Assembly (NCBI RefSeq): GCF_029542205.1
Contig: NZ_CP113783.1
Coordinates: forward strand, 673,001-737,000
Source of the DNA: Pseudoxanthomonas sp. SE1
GTDB lineage: Bacteria > Pseudomonadota > Gammaproteobacteria > Xanthomonadales > Xanthomonadaceae
Direction: 5' to 3'
DNA: 64,000 nt
In this document: in pieces, positions 52,989 through 60,633 of the stretch
Position numbering within the stretch: the first letter of the stretch is position 1
How the letters are laid out: every line of letters starts with the position of its first letter
Translations under genes and position numbers: made by a program
The notes under the pieces: generated by a model
The model's database searches: none
What the model saw: only the letters and a program-made list of their open reading frames with translations
Told to the model about the DNA's origin: nothing

Positions 52989-53339
52989 ATGGCCGCCAGC
53001 GGATTCGCCAGCCTGCCCAAACCGCCGTATTACGCGGTGATCTTCTCATCGCTGCGCAATAGCCAAGATGAGGCCGGCTACGGCGCCATGGCCGAGCGCA
53101 TGGTCGAACTGGCGCAGCAGCAACCCGGCTTCCTCGGCGTGGAGTCCACGCGCGGCGCGGACGGTTTCGGCATCACCGTCGCCTACTGGGACAGCGAGGC
53201 GGCCATCCACGCCTGGCGGCAGCACGCCGAACACACCGCGGCGCGCGAGCAGGGGCGGCGGGACTGGTACGACCACTTCGAGCTGCGCGTGGCCAAGGTC
53301 GAGCGGGCGTACGGGTGGGACCGGGCGGAAGGTGTGTAG
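52989..53339 (+). CDS. Antibiotic biosynthesis monooxygenase (ABM) family protein
   Basis: A 116-aa dimeric alpha/beta-barrel protein. Family segments are YYAVIFSSLRNSQDEAGYGA, AERMVELAQQQPGFLGVEST and FGITVAYWDSEAAIHAWRQH followed by an Arg/Trp/Tyr-rich end. Such proteins are heme- or quinone-related oxygenases or have no known activity. It is nested in the trp cluster between trpD and trpC. Its TAG stop (53337-53339) falls in the GTAG head of the next REP. Confidence 0.85.
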   Translation: MAASGFASLPKPPYYAVIFSSLRNSQDEAGYGAMAERMVELAQQQPGFLGVESTRGADGFGITVAYWDSEAAIHAWRQHAEHTAAREQGRRDWYDHFELRVAKVERAYGWDRAEGV

Positions 53340-53476
53340 GAGGGGCTTCAGCCCGCGCCGCGACAGCCTTTCCTCCCCCAAAATGCCGAATGCGCCGCAG
53401 CACGACCGTATGGGGAACGGCCGGCTGCCGGGTGGCCGTCGTAGTGAATCCGGTTGGAGCTGAAGCACCTCTTACA
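53335..53476. repeat. Long REP dimer, GTAGGAGGGGCTTCAGCCC family
   Basis: Left arm TGTAGGAGGGGCTTCAGCCC (53335 on) faces an imperfect right arm GAGCTGAAGCACCTCTTACA about 120 bases later. The family is the same as that inside the E2 gene (22187). It occupies most of the gap before trpC. Confidence 0.8.
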
Positions 53477-53541
53477 TGACGCGGCATGGATGCGACAATG
53501 CAACTTGCCGTGCGCTGCCACGGGACCGGACCAGAAAATCA

Positions 53542-54336
53542 ATGAGCGACATCCTCACCACCATCCTCGCCCGCAAGGCGGACGAGATCGCCGAGCGCAG
53601 CGCCCGCGTATCGTTGGCCGACCTGCGCGCGCGCATCGCCGATGCGCCGCCGACGCGCGGCTTCGCCGACGCGCTGAACGCGATGATCGCGCAGGGCGAT
53701 CCGGCGGTGATCGCCGAGGTGAAGAAGGCCAGCCCGTCCAAGGGCGTGATCCGTCCGGACTTCCGTCCGGCCGACATCGCGGTCAGCTATGAATTCGGAG
53801 GCGCGGCCTGCCTGTCGGTGCTGACCGACGTCGACTTCTTCCAGGGCGCCGACGACTACCTGAAGCAGGCGCGCGAGGCGTGCACGCTGCCCGTGCTGCG
53901 CAAGGACTTCACGGTCGACCCCTATCAGGTGTACGAGGCGCGCGTACTGGGTGCCGACTGCATCCTGCTGATCGTGGCGGCACTGGACGACGGGCAACTG
54001 GTCGACCTGTCCGGCCTGGCCATGCAGCTGGGCATGGATGTGCTGGTGGAAGTGCACGACATCGACGAACTGGAGCGTGCCCTGCAGGTGCCCGTGCCGC
54101 TGGTGGGCATCAACAACCGCAACCTGCGCACGTTCGAAGTATCGCTGCAAACGACGCTGGCGATGAAGGATGCGGTGCCGAAGGACCGCCTGCTGGTGAC
54201 CGAAAGCGGCATCCTGGTGCCGGACGATGTGGCCACGATGCGTGCAGCCGGTGTCAATGCGTTCCTGGTGGGCGAGACGTTCATGCGCGCCGAGGAGCCG
54301 GGTGAGGCGCTGCGTCAGCTATTCTTCGCGGCATGA
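53542..54336 (+). CDS. trpC: Indole-3-glycerol phosphate synthase TrpC
   Basis: A 264-aa TIM-barrel enzyme that closes the indole ring. Catalytic stretches are [84 protein letters not shown] and [11 protein letters not shown] 53542 gives the family N-terminus. The next gene overlaps it by ATGA. Confidence 0.95.
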   Translation: MSDILTTILARKADEIAERSARVSLADLRARIADAPPTRGFADALNAMIAQGDPAVIAEVKKASPSKGVIRPDFRPADIAVSYEFGGAACLSVLTDVDFFQGADDYLKQAREACTLPVLRKDFTVDPYQVYEARVLGADCILLIVAALDDGQLVDLSGLAMQLGMDVLVEVHDIDELERALQVPVPLVGINNRNLRTFEVSLQTTLAMKDAVPKDRLLVTESGILVPDDVATMRAAGVNAFLVGETFMRAEEPGEALRQLFFAA

Positions 54337-55055
54337 CCGACGCTTCCTATCCGCTGCCACGCCCGGACGCCCCGGTCGTCGTTTTCGATTTCGATCACAC
54401 GTTGTACGACGGCGATTCCGGTGGCCATCTGGTCAAATGGCTGATCCAGCGCAATCCGCTGCGCGCAATCGTTGCGCTGGCCGCATCCGTCGTACTGGGG
54501 CCGATGGTGGCGTTCCTGCCCACGCGACGGCGCGGGATCTCCGGCTACATCTGGATCGGTACGTTCGGCCTGCACGGTCGGCGCAGCTTCGATGCATTGA
54601 TCGACCAATACGTGGCGGGTCATCGCGATGACGTGCAGCAAAGGCTGCTGCCGCATGCCCTCGAGGTGTTCCGCGACCACCGTGCCCGTGGCGACAACGT
54701 GGTGGTGGCCACCGGCGCGCCGCCGGAACTGGCGCGGGCGATCCTGAGTTTCGTCGCCCACGAGGGCGTGCCGGTCATCGGCACCGCCGTCGGCCCGCGC
54801 CTGGGCGCGGTAGTGGCCACGCGCCACTGCCACAACGAAGAGAAGATGCGCATGCTGCGCGAGCGCGGCTATGGCGAGGTTGCCGTCGCGTATTCGGACA
54901 GCAGTGCCGACCTCCCGCTGCTGAAAGCCGCGCGTGCCCCGGTGGTGGTGAACCCGAAGCCCGCGCGCGTGGCGATGTTCCGCCGCGTGCTGCCGCCGGG
55001 GACCCCCATCCTCAACTGGGGTTGCAAGGACCGTGGTGGTGCTGTGGCAACCTGA
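54333..55055 (+). CDS. HAD-superfamily hydrolase (HAD-IB, phosphoserine phosphatase-like)
   Basis: A 240-aa phosphatase-like protein. Motif I is [20 protein letters not shown] with the nucleophilic Asp; motif II is [11 protein letters not shown]; motifs III/IV include [14 protein letters not shown] and [19 protein letters not shown] hydrophobic helix near ~40-58 ([19 protein letters not shown]) suggests membrane association. It is coupled to trpC by an ATGA overlap. The substrate is unknown. Confidence 0.86.
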   Translation: MTDASYPLPRPDAPVVVFDFDHTLYDGDSGGHLVKWLIQRNPLRAIVALAASVVLGPMVAFLPTRRRGISGYIWIGTFGLHGRRSFDALIDQYVAGHRDDVQQRLLPHALEVFRDHRARGDNVVVATGAPPELARAILSFVAHEGVPVIGTAVGPRLGAVVATRHCHNEEKMRMLRERGYGEVAVAYSDSSADLPLLKAARAPVVVNPKPARVAMFRRVLPPGTPILNWGCKDRGGAVAT

Positions 55056-55070
55056 CCCGCGGATGCCGGG

Positions 55071-55454
55071 TCAGATCCGTTCGGGTGCCTTCCAGTCCTT
55101 GATCAGGTCGGCGAACTCGATTTCGGCGAAGTCCTGGTATTCGCCTGCATCGTAGAAGCGGCCGTAGCAACCCTTGCAGCTCTCGAACCAGATATGCGGC
55201 TGCAGCGGATCGACCATGCGGATCAATGGGCGTTCGCCGATGCAGGCGGGGCAGGTGATCCGGTCGATCCGATTGTACTGCTCCCCCTGCGCCGGATCGC
55301 CGATGTCGATCTCTTCCGCGCGGTCCTTCAGCGTCTCGTGATCCACCATTTCGAACCACAGGCCCTTGCACTGCGTGCAGCGATGGACGTTGGCTTGGGG
55401 GATGGTGATCAGTTCCATCGTGCCTTGGCACTTGGGGCATTGCATGGGTGTCAT
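55071..55454 (-). CDS. Zinc-ribbon (TFIIB-type) domain protein
   Basis: A 127-aa protein with an N-terminal zf-TFIIB ribbon: MQCPKCQGTMELI with VHRCTQCKGLWFEMVDHE supplies CxxC pairs. A second cysteine cluster (TCPACIGERPLI and ESCKGCYGRFYDAGEYQDF) follows. Such small zinc proteins are common and of unknown role. The start may be 55454 or 55445. It converges with the HAD gene and stands next to the T4SS locus without evident link. Confidence 0.85.
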   Translation of the reverse strand: MTPMQCPKCQGTMELITIPQANVHRCTQCKGLWFEMVDHETLKDRAEEIDIGDPAQGEQYNRIDRITCPACIGERPLIRMVDPLQPHIWFESCKGCYGRFYDAGEYQDFAEIEFADLIKDWKAPERI

Positions 55455-55518
55455 CTCGGCCGGGTCGGGTCGCGGGATTCTACCGCGGCCTTCCTGGCCT
55501 GCCACCGCCTGCGGACGC

Positions 55519-57189
55519 TCAGAGCCGTAGGGGCTCGACGTCGACCTTCGACATCAGCCGCCTGGTGAAATAGCTGTCCTGGTAGTAGCGCACCTTGCGG
55601 CACAGGATGGGGTGGGCGAGGCCTTCGTACAGCACGATCTCCTTTTCCGGTCCCATCGCCTTGAGTTCCTGTGGCAGCATCAGGGCGCGCTTCTCCAGCA
55701 CCTCGTTGTCGGATACGTTGCGCCCCTGGCCATGCGAGCGCGTGCGAGCACGCCGCCGGATGGTGGTGTAGCCGAGCATCTCCGAGTAGTCGTTCGCGTC
55801 CTGTTGTTCGCGCGGCGCATAGATGATTTGCAGCGCGTGATTGGTGATGATGGTGCGCGAGACCTCTTTACCGTAGACGGCATCCAGCTGCGCCATCGAC
55901 TGGATGATCGGCAGCAGGCGAAGGTTGTAGCCCGCCATGTACGCGACCGCCTTAGCGATGATGTCCACCTTGCCTATCGCGGTGAACTCATCCATCAGCA
56001 GCAGGCACTGGTGCTTGAGCGAAGCATCGTTCTGGGGCAACACCTTCGTGTTGACGTTGATCAGTTGGCTGAAGAACAGGTTCACGATGAGCCGGCTCTC
56101 CGCCAGCTTGTTGGGTTGGATGCCGACATAGATCGTCATCCGGCGCCTGCGCACATCGTCGAGGCGGAAATCATCGGCGCTGGTGGCGGCGTCAAGCACA
56201 GGATTGAGCCAGGGATTCAGTGGCTCGCGGAACGAGCCGATGATGGAGGCGAAGGTGACGTCGGCCTGTGAGAGCAATCCAGCGAACGCGGTCTGCGCGT
56301 GGCTGCTGAGGAAGGGCGCCTGTACCAGCTTCTGCAGGTAGGGTTTGAGTTCGCCGCCGTCTCCCGAGGCCAGGCGCAGCACGGCGCCCAGCGTCGGCGG
56401 CTCCGCGCTGCGGTCATGGTCGTGCCGTTCGAACAGATACAGCGAGAAGGCCAGGAACGCATTGCGCGCCTGGCTGACCCAGAACTTGTCCTTGTCGTCG
56501 GCATCGGGGTAGAGCATCGCCGCGATGCTCTGCAGGTCCGATACCCGGAACGCGGGATCCGGCGAGACATACGTCATCGGATTCCAGCGATGCGTGCGCC
56601 TGTCCTCCGCGAACGGATTGAACAGGTACACCTCATGGCCGATCGACTGTCGCCAGCCGGAGGTCAGGTCGAAGTTTTCCTGCTTGATGTCCAGCACCAC
56701 GGCCGACTCGCGATAGTCCAGCAGGTTGGGGATCACTACGCCGACACCCTTGCCCGAACGGGTGGGCGCCGCGAGGATCACGAACTGCTGTCCCGGAAGC
56801 CTCAGCAGCTTGCCGTTCAACTGGCCGACAACGATGCCGTCGTCCCGGTTTCCGAGGAAGCCTTTCCTCGCCACGTCGACCATGCCGGCGAAACGGGCGC
56901 GGCCATGCAGGTTGCGATGGCTGCGCAGCTTGAACAGCATCACCACCAGTGCTGCCCATGCCAGCAGCATCAATCCGCCGCCGATGCCGCCCGCTGCCTT
57001 GATCCGCCATGCGTAAGGCTGCACGCGGGGGTGGTCGAGATGCTTCAGATAGTCGAAATAGGTACCGAAGCGCAGCAGGTCGCCGTCCATGCCGAGGAAC
57101 AGCAGCGCCAGGTAGCCGGAAAGATAGACCGCCGCCGTGGCGGCCAGTACCGCCAGGACCAGTGCGGTCAGAACGCGAACATTGCCCAA
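55519..57189 (-). CDS. virD4: Type IV secretion coupling ATPase VirD4
   Basis: A 556-aa coupling protein that brings substrates to the VirB channel. Two N-terminal transmembrane helices (~5-30 and ~65-87) are followed by Walker A in LAAPTRSGKGVGVVIPNLL (~135-153), Walker B in CLLLMDEFTAIGK (~370) and DVRRRRMTIYVGIQPNKLAE. The start is TTG 57189, preceded by AGGGGGATG. In xanthomonad killing systems VirD4 recognises effector C-terminal domains. Here it is on the minus strand, apart from the plus-strand virB genes. Confidence 0.93.
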   Translation of the reverse strand: MGNVRVLTALVLAVLAATAAVYLSGYLALLFLGMDGDLLRFGTYFDYLKHLDHPRVQPYAWRIKAAGGIGGGLMLLAWAALVVMLFKLRSHRNLHGRARFAGMVDVARKGFLGNRDDGIVVGQLNGKLLRLPGQQFVILAAPTRSGKGVGVVIPNLLDYRESAVVLDIKQENFDLTSGWRQSIGHEVYLFNPFAEDRRTHRWNPMTYVSPDPAFRVSDLQSIAAMLYPDADDKDKFWVSQARNAFLAFSLYLFERHDHDRSAEPPTLGAVLRLASGDGGELKPYLQKLVQAPFLSSHAQTAFAGLLSQADVTFASIIGSFREPLNPWLNPVLDAATSADDFRLDDVRRRRMTIYVGIQPNKLAESRLIVNLFFSQLINVNTKVLPQNDASLKHQCLLLMDEFTAIGKVDIIAKAVAYMAGYNLRLLPIIQSMAQLDAVYGKEVSRTIITNHALQIIYAPREQQDANDYSEMLGYTTIRRRARTRSHGQGRNVSDNEVLEKRALMLPQELKAMGPEKEIVLYEGLAHPILCRKVRYYQDSYFTRRLMSKVDVEPLRL

Positions 57190-57250
57190 ACATCCCCCTT
57201 TGAAACCGCGTCATGACAGTTGGACGCGATTGCCTGCTTCGTGGCGTGCC

Positions 57251-57847
57251 TCAGCGGCCGCCGTCCTCATGCTTGCCATCCATCCGGCTTTCCCCGGTGT
57301 CGATCAACACGTACTGATCGTTCTTCTTCCAGCGTGGCAGTCCTTCCTGAAGCTTCAGGCAGGGCGTGCCGCCGCAAGATGTGATGGTCACCTGTTGCAG
57401 CGCTTCGAGCACCTCGGCATCCACATGCGCGCGCTCGGCGCGGCCGATGTTGTGCCAGGCTGCGTAACCGGTGCCGGCGACGAGCAGAAGGCAGCCCGCA
57501 GACAGGATCCCCAACGACTTCCATCCCAGGAAGCCTACGCGCCGGGATAGCGCCGCCTGTTCTCGCTGCAGATGGTCGGCGACCTGCTTCAGGCGGGTAG
57601 CGGTGTCGCCGATATCCTGCGTGGCACGCGGAATTTCCTGCGACAGGGCGTCGCGTACCGCAATGCGTGCCTGCTCCGACATCTCGCGTTTGCCTTCCTC
57701 GATGGTGTTCCTCACGACGATGGCGGAACCCTGCAGTTCCTGAGCGGACGCATGCTGTGCGGCGGAGGCTTTTTCGCATTGTTGCGTGAGGTGCGCTGCC
57801 AGCAGTGCCGCGTTGGCAATGAATTCTTCCATCTTCGCCGATTCCAT
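57251..57847 (-). CDS. Coiled-coil membrane protein of unknown function upstream of virD4
   Basis: A 198-aa protein. Residues ~1-110 form heptad-rich helices (LLAAHLTQQCEKASAAQHAS, SQEIPRATQDIGDTATRLKQ). One transmembrane helix follows (~115-140, WKSLGILSAGCLLLVAGTGY). A short C-terminal domain (~145-198) has two cysteines in SCGGTPCLKLQEGLPRWKK and ends DQYVLIDTGESRMDG. The start at 57847 has AGGGAGC upstream, though the frame stays open to 58096. The layout recalls small accessory proteins beside relaxase genes in mobilisation regions, a weak comparison. It is probably transcribed together with virD4. Confidence 0.75.
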   Translation of the reverse strand: MESAKMEEFIANAALLAAHLTQQCEKASAAQHASAQELQGSAIVVRNTIEEGKREMSEQARIAVRDALSQEIPRATQDIGDTATRLKQVADHLQREQAALSRRVGFLGWKSLGILSAGCLLLVAGTGYAAWHNIGRAERAHVDAEVLEALQQVTITSCGGTPCLKLQEGLPRWKKNDQYVLIDTGESRMDGKHEDGGR

Positions 57848-57995
57848 AATGCTCCCTGCATCCCGTCGCATATCACGGCGGAAGAATGACGCGATACGCA
57901 TCCGTGTTTCAAGCGGGTGTGAGTGCTCATGTAGTTCGTGTGACGTATGCGCACGAAGACGGCTGGAAATGTGAAAGTCACACTCATTCATCGCG

Positions 57996-58054
57996 GTGAA
58001 GATGCGCTTCACGTGACTCTGTGACCAGATCGAACCTTTAACGCGCATCTTCAC
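57996..58054. promoter_or_regulatory. 12-bp perfect inverted repeat in the T4SS control region
   Basis: GTGAAGATGCGC (57996-58007) and GCGCATCTTCAC (58043-58054) are exact inverted copies 35 bases apart. Several GTGA/TCAC elements lie in and near the interval. It could be a paired binding site for a regulator of one or both divergent transcripts, or an RNA hairpin. Confidence 0.45.
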
Positions 58055-58178
58055 ATTCGTGATCGAACAAATATCTTCGACTTCATCGTCCTGCAATAAA
58101 TGGCTTGTTTTATGGGCTTTACGCTCATCGACATATGGTCAATGTGATTTCTGTAAACAGATTTACTTCCAATGTTGG

Positions 58179-58207
58179 TTGACGACACAAAATCTCGTGG
58201 CTATGTT
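58179..58207 (+). promoter_or_regulatory. Putative promoter for the virB7 operon
   Basis: -35 TTGACG (58179-58184), 17-base spacer, -10 TATGTT (58202-58207). It is the best sigma-70-like match in the region, about 80 bases before the small ORF at 58291. Confidence 0.5.
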
Positions 58208-58290
58208 CGGCGCGAAGGTCGTGATGCAGTACCGGATCTGATGTGCAACGCGCATCAACGCGTGCATGAAGACCAAAGGAGCGGAAGAGC

Positions 58291-58482
58291 ATGGATGCCA
58301 TTACAGGGGGTAATGCACGGGCGCATGTTCCGTGCACGGCGACGACCGCGGAAGATCTGCGGCCCCGGGCGCGTTGTGGCGCGCTTTGCCACCCGGAGAC
58401 ATTCATCAGTGCCGTGACGCACTCCCCAGGGAGCGCGCATCGGGTGTGTGTTGCCGACGATTGCAGGATGGTGGATGCGTGA
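58291..58482 (+). CDS. Small cysteine-rich ORF coupled to virB7
   Basis: A possible 63-aa protein with five cysteines (around residues 15, 29, 33, 53 and 58) and no signal peptide. A good ribosome site AAAGGAG ends nine bases before the ATG. Its TGA overlaps the virB7 GTG start as GTGA, the arrangement used for translational coupling. It may be a real small protein or an upstream ORF controlling virB7 translation. No family is recognised. Confidence 0.4.
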   Translation: MDAITGGNARAHVPCTATTAEDLRPRARCGALCHPETFISAVTHSPGSAHRVCVADDCRMVDA

Positions 58483-58928
58483 GCCGGAACGTCGTTATTC
58501 GCGGTGTGATGTTGTCGTCGATGTTGATGGTGCCTTTGATTGTGGCTGGATGCGCCGCACCCAGGGCGGCGGATATAGGTGGCCGCTGGAGGCCCGTCAA
58601 CCGCTTCGCGGAAGCGCCGCAGGCCATTCCCCTGCAGCAGGGCTACGTGTACCAGGCGTCGCCCGTCGATGGAACATTGAAGAGCATGCTCGGTCGCTGG
58701 GCGAAGGATGCACGCCTCACGCTGGCGTACCTGCATCCGAATGACTACACACTGTACGCGCCCGTGGCGCAGATCAGCACGGGCAGTCTCGAGGATGCGG
58801 CGGCGCAACTGTCCGCGGCCTATGCGTCGCAAGGCGTCCGGGTAGTGGTCGAGCGCCCGCGGATCATCGTGAGCCAGGCCTCGCAGGTCGCAACGGATCC
58901 CGCGCCGGCCGCGGCCATGGACGAATAG
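58479..58928 (+). CDS. virB7: VirB7 lipoprotein, Xanthomonas type with N0-like domain
   Basis: A 149-aa outer-membrane lipoprotein of the T4SS core. The lipobox LIVAGC (Cys ~25) follows a short basic and hydrophobic signal. Classical VirB7 is ~50 aa. This one has an added globular domain (~50-120: YQASPVDGTLKSMLGRWAKD, YTLYAPVAQISTGSLEDAA) like the N0 domain of xanthomonad VirB7, along with GGRWRPVNRFAEAPQAIPL, the VirB9-binding region. GTG 58479 is preferred because it supplies the arginine-bearing signal start; ATG 58509 is an alternative. Confidence 0.9.
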   Translation: MSRNVVIRGVMLSSMLMVPLIVAGCAAPRAADIGGRWRPVNRFAEAPQAIPLQQGYVYQASPVDGTLKSMLGRWAKDARLTLAYLHPNDYTLYAPVAQISTGSLEDAAAQLSAAYASQGVRVVVERPRIIVSQASQVATDPAPAAAMDE

Positions 58929-58945
58929 GGTTACGGGCCGCAAGT

Positions 58946-59875
58946 ATGTTCTCCAGGAAGAAGACATCGTCCCCTGATATCGACCGCGCTGTAGCGCAGG
59001 GCGTCAGTTTCGAGTTGACGCTGGCGGAGCGTGCGCGCAAGAGCGAGCGTCGCGCATGGCTGGTGGCGTGGTCGGCCATCGTGATGTCGCTGATCCTGGC
59101 GGGTGGATACTTCCTGTTCCTGCCGCTCAAGGAGAAAGTGCCGTACCTGGTGATGGCCGACCCGTATACCGGTACGGCCAGCGTGGCGCGGCTGTCGGGG
59201 AATTTCCAGGATCGCGACGTCACCACCGAGGAAGCGATCAACAAGAGCAATGTGGCGCAGTTCGTCCTCGCCCGCGAGTCCTACGATTCCGGTCTGATAG
59301 GTCAGCGCAACTGGCGCACGACACTGTCGATGGCGGGACCCGCGGTCGCACCGGCGTACATCGCGCTGCATTCGGAGAGCAACCCCGAGCGTCCGTTCCG
59401 CCTGTATGGCGCGTCCAGTTCCGTGCGCGCGCGGATCCTCAGCATCGTCCTGATCGGGGGTGGCGCGGGTACCCGGCCCACGGGTGCGACGGTGCGGTTC
59501 CAGCGCAGCCTGTACGACAAGGGACGTGGCCAGGTACAGCCGCTGGATAGCCGGATCGCGACGCTGGAGTTCACCTACAACCCCGACCTCCGCCTGGGCG
59601 AAGAGGACCGGCTGCTGAATCCCCTTGGATTCCGCGTCACCAACTATCGCGTGGATGACGACTTCGCTGCGGCGACCGTACCGGAGCGGGAGTTTCCTGC
59701 GCCGCCCGCCGCGCCGGCGCCACCTTCGCAGCCGGTTGTGGCACCCGCCGCGGATCCTGCTACCGCCGGGGTCGACGGAGCCGTCGCCGCACCCAGCGAG
59801 AACGACGTATCGACAGTGCCGCAGCCTGCGGAGCAGTCGGAAACCCAGACCGGACCCGGAGTGCCCCAACGATGA
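58946..59875 (+). CDS. virB8: VirB8 inner-membrane T4SS subunit
   Basis: A 309-aa assembly factor. A cytosolic N-terminus precedes one transmembrane helix (~40-62, VAWSAIVMSLILAGGYFLFL). The NTF2-like periplasmic domain (~75-230) contains VPYLVMADPYTGTASVARL, SYDSGLIGQRNWRTTLSM and RVTNYRVDDDF. The last ~70 residues are an Ala/Pro-rich tail, longer than in Agrobacterium VirB8. The stop overlaps virB9 by ATGA. Confidence 0.9.
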   Translation: MFSRKKTSSPDIDRAVAQGVSFELTLAERARKSERRAWLVAWSAIVMSLILAGGYFLFLPLKEKVPYLVMADPYTGTASVARLSGNFQDRDVTTEEAINKSNVAQFVLARESYDSGLIGQRNWRTTLSMAGPAVAPAYIALHSESNPERPFRLYGASSSVRARILSIVLIGGGAGTRPTGATVRFQRSLYDKGRGQVQPLDSRIATLEFTYNPDLRLGEEDRLLNPLGFRVTNYRVDDDFAAATVPEREFPAPPAAPAPPSQPVVAPAADPATAGVDGAVAAPSENDVSTVPQPAEQSETQTGPGVPQR

Positions 59876-60633
59876 GGTGGAAGGACGCGCTGCGTTTGGC
59901 CGTCATTGGCCTGTTGCTCACGACATTGCCGGCGATGGCGCAGGTGATCGAGGAGTACACCTACGCACCGGACAAGGTCTACCCGGTGCGTACCGGCCTC
60001 GGCATCACGACCCAGATCGAGCTCTCTCCACACGAGGAGATCCTGGACTTCAGCACCGGCTTCAGCGGGGGATGGGACATCACCCGCCGCGGCAATGTGT
60101 TCTATCTGAAGCCGAAGAATGTCGACGTGGATACCAACCTGCTGGTACGCACGGCGGCCCACTCCTACATCTTCGAGCTCAAGGTGGTGGCCACGGACTG
60201 GCGCGTGCTGGACCAGGCGCGCGCGGCAGGCGTGCAATATCGCATCAAGTTCGCCTACCCCGGTGACACCAGCTTCGCCGGTGCCACCAACAAGCCGCAG
60301 GAAGTCGCGCCGGAGCTCAGTACCGACGTCGAGCCGGACCGCGCCTATCACTTCAACTACGACTACGCCCAGCGCAAGCGCGGGCCCACGTGGCTGGTGC
60401 CGACGACGGTCTATGACGATCGCCGTTTCACGTACATCCGGATGGGGGACCGCACGCGCTTCCCCAGCGGCAATTTCCCCGTGGTGTTCGCGCGGGACAG
60501 CGAGGGGGGTGAAGAGTTCGTCGTCAACTCGACGGTGCAGGACGACACCATCGTCGTGCATGGGACATACCCCTACTTGGTCATCCGCCACGGCGACAAC
60601 GTGGTCGGCCTGCGCAGGAGCCCGGAACGATGA
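59872..60633 (+). CDS. virB9: VirB9 outer-membrane core complex subunit
   Basis: A 253-aa periplasmic/outer-membrane protein. It has a signal peptide (LAVIGLLLTTLPAMA). The N-terminal domain has YTYAPDKVYPVRTGLGITTQIELS, and the C-terminal domain has KRGPTWLVPTTVYDDRRFTYI and NFPVVFARDSEGGEEFVVNS. It binds VirB7 and VirB10 to form the core channel. ATGA overlaps at both ends show tight coupling. Confidence 0.93.
   Translation: MRWKDALRLAVIGLLLTTLPAMAQVIEEYTYAPDKVYPVRTGLGITTQIELSPHEEILDFSTGFSGGWDITRRGNVFYLKPKNVDVDTNLLVRTAAHSYIFELKVVATDWRVLDQARAAGVQYRIKFAYPGDTSFAGATNKPQEVAPELSTDVEPDRAYHFNYDYAQRKRGPTWLVPTTVYDDRRFTYIRMGDRTRFPSGNFPVVFARDSEGGEEFVVNSTVQDDTIVVHGTYPYLVIRHGDNVVGLRRSPER

Larger units (their letters stand above)
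57848..58478. other. 631-base divergent control region of the T4SS locus
   Basis: Between the coiled-coil gene (minus) and virB7 (plus). Its middle is AT-rich for this genome (26/60 G+C in 58081-58140). It holds a 12-bp inverted repeat (57996-58054), a good plus-strand promoter (58179-58207) and a small ORF (58291-58482). No RNA gene was recognised. Confidence 0.75.

Noticed and set aside
18261..53476. Repeated palindromes considered as a CRISPR array or IS ends
   Set aside because: The copies are dispersed, often single or paired, without regular spacers, cas genes or a transposase. REP-type elements fit better.
57848..58096. 83-codon N-terminal extension of the protein upstream of virD4
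   Set aside because: The frame is open, but the region is AT-rich and regulatory in character, and an AGGGAGC ribosome site supports the start at 57847.
58172..58417. Possible 81-codon ORF in the T4SS control region
   Set aside because: It has no ribosome site and overlaps the proposed promoter; the frame at 58291 is better supported.
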